Made by a program: the position numbers and the translations under genes
Assembly: GCA_028023455.1 (NCBI GenBank)
Contig: JAQFVV010006475.1
Coordinates: forward strand, 310,001-374,000
DNA length: 64,000 bases
Direction: 5' to 3'
Source of the DNA: Epiperipatus broadwayi
Taxonomy: Eukaryota > Onychophora > Udeonychophora > Euonychophora > Peripatidae
Notes under the pieces: model-generated
Told to the model about the DNA's origin: nothing
Seen by the model: only the letters and a program-made list of their open reading frames with translations
Databases searched by the model: none
Part shown: positions 13,569 to 24,076 of the stretch, piece after piece
How positions within the stretch are numbered: position 1 is the stretch's first letter
Layout of the letters: every line of letters starts with the position of its first letter

Positions 13569-13754
13569 TTCACTATTAAGTCTATTAATTTGTCTTTGGA
13601 CCATTCATAAACTCTAAATATCACAATAACTTCACTATTAAGTCAATTAATTTGTCTTTGGACCTTTCATAAAGTCTAAATATCACAATAAATTCACTAT
13701 TAAGTCTATTAATTTGTCTTTGGACCATTCATAAACTCTAAATATCACAATAAT
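13569..13754. repeat. 62-bp tandem repeat x 3 in the element's 3' untranslated region
   Basis: Copies starting ttcactattaagtc at 13569, 13631 and 13693 differ at only a few positions; the middle copy is the most divergent. They lie between the integrase stop and the polypurine tract. Confidence 0.9.
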
Positions 13755-13797
13755 TAAATTAATAATCCCTATTACACTAATTTTGAGAGCTTCGGTT

Positions 13798-14860
13798 TTA
13801 AACTCTTACAGAATAGGGAATGAGGCTTCGGGCATTATATATTCCTCTAATACCTTCTGGAGTTGACAGCAGGTAAGCATTCTCTCCAATCTGTTTTAGA
13901 ATTTTGTAAGGACCTTCATACAAGCTTAAGAATTTTTTGTATTCATTCTTCTGAATATCACTGACATGAGATGTTCATAATAACACTAAGTCATCTATTT
14001 ACAAGGGGTGTGGCTTATTACATGACCTTTTAACTCTTTTCTTGCCCATAATTTTAAGCTTAATTTTTGCTTTTTCCTGATCTATTTGTATATCAATATT
14101 TCCCCTAACTATTGGAAATGGAGTTTTAATTAGAACAGGTTCATGTCTCCCATAATGTAGTCCCATGGGAAAAAAACCAGTAGACTCATGACAAGTTACA
14201 TTTATATAACTGATAATTTCAGGCAATTTACGAACCCATTGCGTATGATTATCTGGTACATAGACTTGAAATAATCTACTTAACTCTCTCATTATGCGCT
14301 CACGAGGATTCGATTGAGGATTCCTTATGGAGCTCATAATGTGTTTTATACCTTGAATTTAAATCCAGTGGTTCCATTGGTGAGAGACAAATGCAGTTGC
14401 ATGATCAGTCAGTATACTATCAGGCTTATCAACAATAGTAAACTGATTTCCCATTAAACATTTGTTGACATTTTTTGCATCCGCTTTTGGTACGGGATTC
14501 GCCGCTACCCATTTACTGAAAATGTCATATGCAACTAAGATAAACTTTTGCCGGTTAAAAGATGGAAGGGTCCATAAAAATCGATGGCTAACAATTCGTT
14601 AGGCCGATCAGGGACTATAGGTTGCAGTACACCTGCATAGGACCTATTATAATATTTTGATTTACGACAAATGTCACATGATTTAATGCTTTCTATAATT
14701 CTCCTATACATATTTCTATAATAGAAAATAGATTTTAATACATAAAAAATTTTGGAGCCCCATAATGACCATATTTTTTGTGGGTATAGACTATTGATTT
14801 ATCAATTAAAGATTGTGGGACTACAATTCTCCATGATTCTCCATCATTAACATTCATCTT
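13798..14860 (-). pseudogene. Gypsy integrase, frameshifted
   Basis: On the minus strand the domain order is complete. The N-terminal zinc-binding region has THKKYGHYG and, after a frameshift, CDICRKSK (HHCC pattern) at about 14670-14800. The DDE core has its first Asp in LLAIDFYGP (about 14580), its second in LTDHATAF (about 14405) and Glu in NPRERIM (about 14300). The C-terminus has YEGPYKILKQIGENAYLL and a TAA stop at 13798-13800. One stop lies after the second Asp (near 14357), and frameshifts occur near 14560 and 14000. All three catalytic acids are preserved, so decay is by frame damage rather than loss of the active site. Confidence 0.85.
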
Positions 14861-14884
14861 AAACATTAAGACATTTTGATAAAC

Positions 14885-15450
14885 CTAATATCTTTGGTAC
14901 ACTCTTTTAATATATTTATTAACTTGTGTTTTATTATCCTGATTATTTAAAATAGTCAGGATGCTATTTATTTTCATATCCTGACTTTGAAGCATAGAGA
15001 GATTTTTATAATCTTCCTCTATAGAAGCATCCTGGATAATATTCATACTGTTGATACATATGTTCTGAGTATTGGGGTTTCTAGCTACCAGATAGATAGG
15101 GTGGTGACTAAGAATATCCGCAGGAATATTCTTTCTCACTTCAATATGAATAACTTTATAGTTATATTGTTGGAGATACAAGCTCCACCTTATAAGCCTT
15201 TCATTATTTAAATAACTGCAATTTAAAAACTCCAGACTTCTATGGTCTGACAACACAATCACTTCAGAGCCTAACAAGAACTGGCACAATTTCTGGAATG
15301 CCCAGACAACAGCTAAAGTCTCTTTTTTCATGATGGAGTAGTTCAGCTCTGCCCCTCTTAAGTGCCTGCTTAAGAAATATAATACCTGGGGCATCTGATT
15401 ATCATTAAGTTGATATAGTACTACTCCCAGACCATATGGCTACTATCTAT
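14885..15450 (-). pseudogene. Gypsy RNase H domain
   Basis: The 15394-14885 minus frame carries the RNase H pattern: Glu 25 in IMKKETLAVVWA, Asp 50 in VIVLSDHRSLEFL, and RWSLYLQQYNY followed by an ADILSHHP tail typical of gypsy RNase H. The first acidic motif (FTD with two stops just after, then GVVLYQLND) lies upstream at about 15400-15450. The domain sits between RT and integrase as expected. The same sequence recurs in the fragment at 55816-56064. Confidence 0.85.
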
Positions 15451-15562
15451 CTGTAAATAAAATGTTTTACTGAAGTCAGGGTATGCTAAAATCATGTACT
15501 TAAGAAAATTTGTTTTAATCTTCTCAAACTCATTACTTTGCTCAATGGTCCAATGCCACTTT

Positions 15563-16410
15563 TCATCTTTTTTTTAATAATTTAGAAAGATATAAAGTGT
15601 CTTCAGCAAAGTTCTCATAGAATTTATGGTAGTAGTTGCATAGACCAAAGAATGATTTTAACTGTTTCACAGTTTTAGGTATGGGGAAATGCTGTATAGC
15701 AGCCACCTTTTCTGGATGGGGTTGGATACCATGCTCATTGACTAAGTGTCCCAGAAAAGTAATTTCTTTTTCTGCCATAGAGCACTTCTCTAAATTAATC
15801 TTGATATTTTTGGAGGAACACTCTTGAAAGAACATTCGTAAGCATTCCAGCTGCTCTTCTATATTATCTGATGTGATGACTATATCATCCATATACATGA
15901 TGATTTTTTCTTTCAATTGTTTTGAAAAGACCATGTCTAAACATCTAATCAAACCAGCTCCACTATTAATGAGACCAAAGGGCATATGTCTGAAAACATA
16001 CAACTGTCCCTTGAAACGAAATGCTGTATACTGCTGATCCTCCTCATGTAGTGGAATTTTCCAATAGCTGGCTGTTAGATCAAATGTGGAAAAAATTGAC
16101 TTATCTTGAAATTTAATAAGGAATTCATGTACTGGTGGAGGAATGTCACGCTCAGGAATGGTCATTTGGTTTAACATACGAGCATCTAAACAAACTCTTA
16201 TAGAGTTATCCTTTTTATGATCACTAGTGGATTAACATAATGCGAAGGACATTTTTTAATTATTTTCCATTCTAGCATTCTATCTATTTGATTCTATACC
16301 TCATCCTGATATTAATATGGAATCGGGTACATCTTTTGCTGGAAAGGGTCATTACTCTTTAATTGTACTCAATAAACATATCCCTCTATGATACCAGAAA
16401 TTTTAGAAAA
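15563..16410 (-). pseudogene. Gypsy reverse transcriptase
   Basis: The 16177-15563 frame has RT motif A (TFDLTASYWKIPL, Asp 33), motif B (MPFGLINSGAGLIR) and the catalytic box YMDDIVIT (Asp 97-98), followed by EKCSMAEKEITFLGH and the FFGLCNYYHKF thumb motif. The RT N-terminus (SIRVCLDARMLNQMT) begins just upstream in the same region, about 16200-16410, and contains a stop. Catalytic residues are intact. Flanking frames supply protease upstream and RNase H downstream. Confidence 0.9.
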
Positions 16411-17010
16411 TATACATTTATAATCATACATCAATTGGAATAAATTTTCCTTAAATTTAGAATTGTCTTCATAAACATTTCCCATTTTAGCTTGAATGCT
16501 AACATCAATTGATGTATCATGGATACTCAATAATTGATTAGAAAGGTTATGTGATCCATATTCAAACTTGAGCCTTTCCTCTCCACAATAAAAAATTTTA
16601 TTTTGAAAGTCAATTTTACATTTATGAATCATCATGAATTCAGATCCTATAATAGCTTCATGTATTAATCCTGGCATGATGAGAAACACGTGTTCAAATT
16701 CGACACCATTAACAATAAAGATAATCAAGACTTGCTTGTTAAAGAGCCTAGTCCTCTTTCCATTGGTTAGAGTGACTTGAATTTGTTTTATGGGAAGGGA
16801 TGGGATATTCCCTTGTACAGCTATAATTTTCATATACATATGCTCTGATAGGATAGAAGCTTGACTTCCAGAGTCAATTAAAGCTTCAATTTTTAATTCA
16901 CCAATATATAAGGTTACTATTGGACATTGATACATGATAGGTGGCTTACCAATGTTGAATGGCTCTTGTGGCCCTTTTGATACATTGAAGGCCCTTGCAT
17001 AGAGGAACAC
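16369..17010 (-). pseudogene. Gypsy aspartic protease domain
   Basis: The catalytic triad sequence ALIDSGSQASILSE (Asp 46) is followed by hydrophobic beta segments, LTNGKR, and the flap/second-lobe motif VFLIMPGLIHEAIIGSEFM, the usual retroviral-type pepsin fold sequence with the G-x-D/E-F pattern. The frame is 213 residues long, of which the protease occupies about 30-150. The tail leads into RT. A close relative of this domain occurs at 57265-57700. Confidence 0.88.
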
Positions 17011-17142
17011 ATAAACAAAGATTTCTCTAGTTTAACATGGTCTTGTCAACAGCTTTACTCCCTGTCTTCTTTAAAATAGTGGTAACCCCACTGGTTGAAG
17101 GCTGACTATCCTGAATTGATGGTTTATTTCTACCTTGATTCA

Positions 17143-19262
17143 CTATACTTGGATTTCTAGCCTTAGAAACAAATCTTTTACATCAAAATATGGTTTATTT
17201 CTCATAACTCTCCAAGGCATATTGGGCCTAACTTGCATTGCAGCCACCGGATAATGTATATTTTCCTTCAACTGTCTACTTCCTTTCTCTAAACTGCCAT
17301 CACTCAACTCTAAGGCATCTAGAATCTCACTCACTTCTTCAATAGTATACCTATCCACAGTGATGAGAATTTGTTCAATATGGAATGGTAAATTGCATTG
17401 AATCAATCTGACAATTTGCATTTCCGATAACAGAAAAGAAGTAAGGGTTTTTAGTCTAACAACTTGATTGCGGAAAAACTTTGCATATCCACCTTTGTTA
17501 GCATTATACCTCTCTTGCATTATTTGGTATCTAATGTAATCCTGCTTGTCAGACCCCCAAAAATTAAACAATATCAAGCACTTGAAGTCTCCATATACTA
17601 TGGGTTTTTCGAATAATGACTGCCGCCAGTCTCTTGCAGCAGCATACAAATGGTTACTTGAGATGGCTCATTTTTCCCTCTCTGACATAGGACACAAAGA
17701 AAACAACTCTTCCAAATTATTTAGGAATTCTTAAGGATTCTCCATATATTCACTTTTGAATGGTTTTACTTTCATAAATCTTATAGCTATAGAATTACTT
17801 GCACTTATTCCTCTTTCTACTGATTGATAACCTCTATCAGATTCTGTTTCTTGAAACCTACTTATTTTTTCACTATGGTTATTAGTAATATATTCCAGTT
17901 GTTTTACTCTAGTACAATTTTCATCCATAGGTTTATCTCTTAAAATTTCACTAGAAGCTTTCTTTCTTAAGCTTTCAAATCATTTTAATCTATCACAATT
18001 GTTGACTTTAATTTCTTCAATTCTAATATCATTATCAAGTATTCTACCCTCCAATTTCATTTTACTAAACAAACTATCTATATAAATCTTTTGCTCCTCT
18101 TTTAATTTATCAATGTTTATCTTACTCATCTCTTTTGGGTTATTATTTTTTTCAATTTTTTTATTCTTCTCTATTCGATCTATTATTTTTTTCAATTTTT
18201 TTATTCTTCTCTATTCGATCTATTAATTCTTTCTCTAACCTCTTCAACCTTTCTCCAATTTTAGATCAATATCTTTGATCTTCAGTTTTATTAGATTTTA
18301 TAACCTGTAAATTTTTCTCTATTTCTATACCCAACTCTTTTTTAAATTCTAGAGTACTGTTATCCATTTCTTCTTTCACTTCTGTTCTTAAAAATTCAAA
18401 CTTGTTTTCCATTAATTCCATTTGATTCTGTATATCTTTAACACCTCTACCTAAATCTTCATCTAAATGCTCTATCTTCTCATTCAGTTCATCTTTACTA
18501 ACTGTCCATTGTTTGATAGCTTATTTACCCTGAACTTGGTGAGCTTGAACATCTTTATGAATGTATCCCTCTAATTTTTCATCTATTTTCTCGTTTACTA
18601 CCTCTATAACATTTTCTTTTGTTGCAAACTTTTCACTTAATTCTTCAAATTTTTCTTCTAAATCTCCCTTTCTAAATTTAATGGCTTGTTGATTTTCTAC
18701 TATACCTTTATTTATGAATTCTAACTTCTCACTTTCTTGTAGTTCTTCTCTTAAAGATTTATTACTTTCTTTTAATTTGCCAATCAAATCTTCTCATAAA
18801 GATTTGCTAGTCTCTTCTAACTGTACTTTTAAAGATCTATTATCTTCTTCTGATTTTTTACTATTCTCTTCTAACTGTACTCTTAAAGATCTATTATCTT
18901 CTGACTTTTTACTGTACTCTTAAAAATCTATTATCTTCTTCTGACTTTTTACTATTCTCTTCTAACTGTACTCTTAAAGATTTACTAGTTTCTTCTAACT
19001 TTTTATTTAAAGATTCACTCAAAGATTCATTTATTTTCATCATCAATAGAAATAAATCATCTAAACTTTTCTTCTCTTCCACCACAACAACTTTCTTTTC
19101 TTCTATAACTTTACATTGGATATTTTTTCTTATTTCTCTATCTTTCCTATGACTCTCCCTTTCTTTTTCCATCCTTATTTCCACTTCTAACATCTCCTTG
19201 AGATCTTGTTCTTGGACAGAACAAATATTTTCTTGTTTTTCTGAATTTTCAATTCCACTCAT
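17143..19262 (-). pseudogene. Long coiled-coil Gag of the gypsy element
   Basis: From ATG 19262 (MSGIENSEKQ) the minus strand reads some 430 residues of Lys/Glu-rich coiled coil with near-repeats such as SLRVQLEENSKKSEEDNR (18780-19000). A capsid-like region follows at 17143-17730 (EFLNNLEELFSLCP, YAAARDW, YIRYQIMQERYN), typical of gypsy Gag. No CCHC zinc knuckle is seen between the capsid and the protease. Frames are broken by a 40-bp duplication (18141-18220), by stops near 17733 and 17670, and by small indels. An unusually long N-terminal coiled coil in place of a zinc knuckle is the distinctive trait. Confidence 0.75.
18141..18220. repeat. 40-bp tandem duplication inside gag
   Basis: The 40 bp starting tattatttttttcaatttt at 18141 recur at 18181. 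Forty is not a multiple of three, so this duplication alone shifts the gag frame. Confidence 0.95.
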
Positions 19263-19676
19263 TTTTGAACAATAATTTTTTTTTTTCACTAAAGCACTAC
19301 GCTAACTTTTTTAAAAAATATGACTTAGTTCAACTTCATAAAAATAATTTCTACTAGGCTATTTCAACAATCAACAACTCCCTCAAATAACTTGATAAAT
19401 CAATTATATTTCATTTTCATGATATCTATTGTCAGATACAATAAACAATATTTATAACTATTTATTTACAATAAACTTAAATCCATATAAACAAGTTGCA
19501 TTCTTTCTTCTCTCAACATCATCACCACAACCATCACACAAATTATTCATAACATACATGAACTATTTCAATCTATGTATGATTTGCCTACTGATCACAT
19601 AGCCATTTTAGACTAGCCTTTAATTAATATTTTAACAAAATCAAAAAAAAAATTATTATTATTGTTGTTGTTGTTG

Positions 19677-19708
<32 letters not shown>

Positions 19709-19833
19709 TGAACTATGTCTAATAATTCAATCAAAGCATTAGGCATTTTCCTCTATAAATCAATCATGATAATCAATGATTAGTTTACTAATCCAGCCAC
19801 GCATATGGGTGCCATGAGGGGGTTTAAATACTG
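19263..19833 (-). other. Gypsy leader (5' untranslated region)
   Basis: This is untranslated sequence between the 5' LTR and gag. It contains a (TTG)n/(TTA)n microsatellite at 19658-19709. On the element strand TGGCACCCATATGCG occurs 19 nt downstream of the LTR edge. It starts with the TGG expected of a primer-binding site, but I cannot match it to a tRNA. Confidence 0.5.
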
Positions 19834-20066
19834 TGGCCTGTCTATAGGTGGTATGACTCTAAGCAGAGTTGCCAAATCCTTACATTAGGCCCTACTTGGA
19901 CTCTGGCTAGGTACTATTAACAGACTTATTATTTCCCGACTATTTTCTTGAATGATAACAATTGAATTTAGATAAGATTAGTATTTATTCCAAGTTACTT
20001 TTACGTGATTAAACATTTCTAAAATAAAACATATATTAAATATAATTAATGTGAGACTCATTTACC

Positions 20067-20566
20067 NNNNNNNNNNNNNNNNNNNNNNNNNNNNNNNNNN
20101 NNNNNNNNNNNNNNNNNNNNNNNNNNNNNNNNNNNNNNNNNNNNNNNNNNNNNNNNNNNNNNNNNNNNNNNNNNNNNNNNNNNNNNNNNNNNNNNNNNNN
20201 NNNNNNNNNNNNNNNNNNNNNNNNNNNNNNNNNNNNNNNNNNNNNNNNNNNNNNNNNNNNNNNNNNNNNNNNNNNNNNNNNNNNNNNNNNNNNNNNNNNN
20301 NNNNNNNNNNNNNNNNNNNNNNNNNNNNNNNNNNNNNNNNNNNNNNNNNNNNNNNNNNNNNNNNNNNNNNNNNNNNNNNNNNNNNNNNNNNNNNNNNNNN
20401 NNNNNNNNNNNNNNNNNNNNNNNNNNNNNNNNNNNNNNNNNNNNNNNNNNNNNNNNNNNNNNNNNNNNNNNNNNNNNNNNNNNNNNNNNNNNNNNNNNNN
20501 NNNNNNNNNNNNNNNNNNNNNNNNNNNNNNNNNNNNNNNNNNNNNNNNNNNNNNNNNNNNNNNNNN
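20067..20566. other. Assembly gap, 500 N
   Basis: There are exactly 500 unknown bases, a conventional scaffold-gap size. The left contig ends catttacc and the right begins tacctataaat. The other LTR copy reads catttacctataaat without a break at 10768-10780, so relative to that copy nothing is missing and the two edges overlap by tacc. Any reading frame across it is meaningless. Confidence 0.95.
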
Positions 20567-20603
20567 TACCTATAAATCGATTACATCCCCCTTATCATTA
20601 AAC

Positions 20604-23600
20604 GGTGCTTTTCTCGCCTACTGGATGAGCCACCAGGTGATGCTGCAGAATCGCTTAATTTTAGAAATGGTAATACCCCCACCCCCGCAGCACGAAAAAT
20701 CGGTCAAAATCGATGAAATTGAAATGTAAAAAAAAATCGCTAGAAATTGGTTAAATTTGAGAAATGGTAGACTCCTACACACACACACAAGAAATCTGTC
20801 AAAATTGCTAAAATTGAAATGTATAATTGGAAAAAAAAACTATAATAAAAGCCTATGAAATTAAACAAAAACATACTAAATGTCAAAACGATTTAAAAAA
20901 GAATCACTCTTCAGCTATCTAACTAACAGATAATAATTCAAACCGCGTATTAACCTGTAATAGCATATTAGTTTATATCAAAATTATTGCAAATACTCGG
21001 TTTAAATCACATATATATAAAATCAACAAAACAGAAATAAAATAATCAGAATAGAAAATTGAAATTTAAAACAAAAGTTGATTATAACATCTGAGACGAA
21101 TAATGTTTAGACCCCTCCTCACCTCCCGCATGAAGGGTTCAATGAAAAATAAGTAAAGTGCAAATTATGAATGCTATTTTTAAAATCCTATGAAATAAAT
21201 GAGAAAAAAAATATAATAAAAGCCTACAACATTAAACCAAAACATACTAAATCTCAAAGCCATTTAAAAAATAAAAGTATTTATAAAATGCAAAAATAAC
21301 AGCACGAAAAATGGTGGGAAATGTCTTAAAAAATAATCAGTCTCAGTTATCTAACTAACAGATATAATAATAATTCAAACCTTAATAACAGACTAATACA
21401 TATTAAGTAATCAATGTTCCTATTACTAGTTTATATCAAAATTATTGTAAGTACTCGGATTAAGTCGCACATATATAAAATCAACAAAATAGAAATAAAA
21501 TAAACAGAATAGAAAATAGAATTTGAAAGTAATTAAAATAGATTACCAATTTCCCTGGAGAGTGAGTTCATCTTTCAGCAGGTCATTGAATTTTTTCATC
21601 CTTGCAAAATGAAACTTGGGCATTGTAGATCTCTCCATTAGTGACAAAATATGGACATATATTATATTGTTTCCGTGTATTGATCGCATTTTCTTTCACT
21701 TAAAGTTTGTTATTTTTAAAATAACTTACGCACAATTTTGAAACGTAGATAGAAACTGAAAAAATAGGTAAAAATTTTTGGTACTGTATGTAGTATAAAG
21801 AAATTTCCAGAATTTGGGTCACATGACTGATTGATTTTGCAAGTTTTGTCACAGGGAAATTAATCTCTACGTTTTTAGAAAGTGACAGTATTTTTTTAAA
21901 AAATGGAAAATAATACTTTTTCTCATTTTAAATTATAAATCAATAATATCAACAAATTAAAAATCCTTCTTTTCCTTTTTAAAAACTTTATTTTCTTGTA
22001 TCAATACTGAACATATATTTATAAGTTGTGAGTGGAGGGAGTTTGAAAATGGTAAATGTAACAATTTATATAATACAAAACTCAATGTTTCAACTGTTTT
22101 TATCTTCTTACAGTTATTTTTTGAGTTTTGTATTATATAAATATGTTCAGTATTGATATAAGAAAATAAAGTTTTTGAAAAGGAGAAGGATTTTTAATTT
22201 GTTGATATTATTGGAGAACATATATTTTAAAAGAAAAAGTGATTGTACATTTGCAGTGTTATAATATATGATTATAAATCAAATAATTTATATATATGCA
22301 TTTTCTCAAAATATTGATCCATCAAACTTTCTGGGGTTTTTTGGGAGGGCTTCCTCCATTATCACTTTTTATTTGGCTTTGGGATGAAAGGAAGTAAAAT
22401 GAAAACATTACTGTTTTTTTTTTAGTTTGTGCTTTAATGAAGACAAAACTTAACCCTAACATGTAATACTTTTTATTTATTGTTTGAAGTGCAGTATTTC
22501 AAAAAATTCGAATGAAAACTGCTGTACACATTCCATTCCATAAGTTTTAAAGTTTATACAGCTTTTTATGGACAAACGTGCCCACAACAAATTAGAATTA
22601 AAACAACTAATAAACAGACATTTAATCAAAAACTGACATGCAAACAAATGAAGGCAAAAGACTAATGATTTTTTTAGGTTATGTGCTTATTTATAATAAA
22701 TAAATAAAAAAAACACAAATTCAAGTTAAACTAAGACCTTTATATAAACAAAAAAAATTAAGACCTTGTTACAAAATCAATCAGTCATGTGACCTGAGTT
22801 CTGGAAATTTCTTTATAGTTACACATAGTACCAAAGATGTTTTCGCTATTTTTTCAGTTTCTATCTACATTTCAAAATTGTGTGTAAGTTATTTTAAAAA
22901 TAACAAACTTTAAGTGAAAGAAAACGTGATCAATACACGGAAAACAATATAATATATATATATTGTCACTAATGGAGAGATCTAGATGATCAAGTTTCAT
23001 TTTGCAAGGATGAAAAAATTCAATGACCTGCTGAAAGATTAACTCACTCTCCAGGGAAATTGGTAATCTATTTTAATTACTTTCAAATTCTATTTTCTAT
23101 TCTGATTATTTTATTTCTATGTTGTTTATAATTTTGATATAAACTAGTAATAGAGTAACATATTAACTGAATTTAAAGTTTAATGATGCTATTATAGATT
23201 AATAGGAACATTGATTACTTAATTTGAATTAGCCTGTTATTAAGGTTTGAATTATTATTATATCTGTTAGTTAGATAACTGAGACTGATTCTTTTTTAAG
23301 ACATTTCCCACCATTTTTCGTGCTTTTATTTTTGCATTTTATAAATACTTTTATCTTTTAAATCGCTTTGAGATTTAGTATGTTTTTGTTTAATGTCGTA
23401 GGCTTTTATTATATATTTTTTTCTCATTTATTTCATAGGATTTTAAAAATAGCATTCATAATTTGCACTTTACTTATTTTTCATTGAACCCTTCATGCGG
23501 GAGGGGAGGGGGGTTTCTAAACATTATTCGTCTCAGATGTTATAATCAACTTTTGTTTTAAATTTCATTTTTCTATTCTGATCATTTTATTTCTGTTTTG

Positions 23601-24076
23601 TTGATTGTATATATGTGCAATTTAAACCAAGTATTTGCAATAATTTTGATATAAACTAATACACTATTACAGGTTAATACGAGGTTTGAATTATTGTCTG
23701 TTAGCTAGATAACTGAAGAGTGATTCTTTTTTAAATCGCTTTGACATTTAGTATGTTTTTGTTTAATTTCGTAGGCTTTTATTATAGTTTTTTTTTCCAA
23801 TTATACATTTCAATTTCAGCGATTTTGACAGATTTCTCTTGTGTGTGTGTGGGTAGGGGGGTCTACCATTTCTCAAATTTAGCCATATCTAGCAATTTTT
23901 TATTTACATTTCAATTTCAGCGATTTTGACTGATTTCTCATGTGGTGGGGGGGGGGGTTTACCATTTCTAAAGTTAAGTGACTTTAGTGAATATTTAAAA
24001 AAATGTATCAATTGCAGGCTTCTTGGTGGTTTTGCAGCATCACCTGGTGACTTGTCCAGTAGGTGAGAAAAGCACC
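20604..24076. mobile_element. Large fold-back (palindromic) DNA element inside the LTR
   Basis: The terminal inverted repeats are GGTGCTTTTCTCGCCTACTGG on the left against its complement (20 of 21 identical) on the right. The flanks cattaaac (20596-20603) and cattaaaa (24077-24084) form an 8-bp target duplication with one mismatch; the empty LTR at about 10799 has a single cattaaac. The left arm (20604-22022) and right arm (22138-24076) are inverted copies almost throughout. The right arm has about 550 extra bp (22205-22760). Each arm contains internal tandem duplications of about 85 and 380 bp. No transposase is encoded. The 8-bp duplication fits hAT-like transposition, but the termini are not the usual hAT CAGNG, so I leave the superfamily open. 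Confidence 0.85.
22064..22142. repeat. Inner inverted repeat at the fold-back centre
   Basis: The segment atttatataatacaaaactc (22064-22083) pairs with gagttttgtattatataaat (22123-22142), leaving a loop of about 36 bp. It forms the tip of the giant palindrome. Confidence 0.85.

Noticed and set aside
19799-19815. Primer-binding site for the 10.5-26.9 kb gypsy (TGGCACCCATATGCG)
   Set aside because: It lies 19 nt from the LTR edge and matches no tRNA 3' end I know; noted only in the leader description.
20051-20575. Long open frame made of unknown residues
   Set aside because: It runs through the 500-N gap and has no real sequence.
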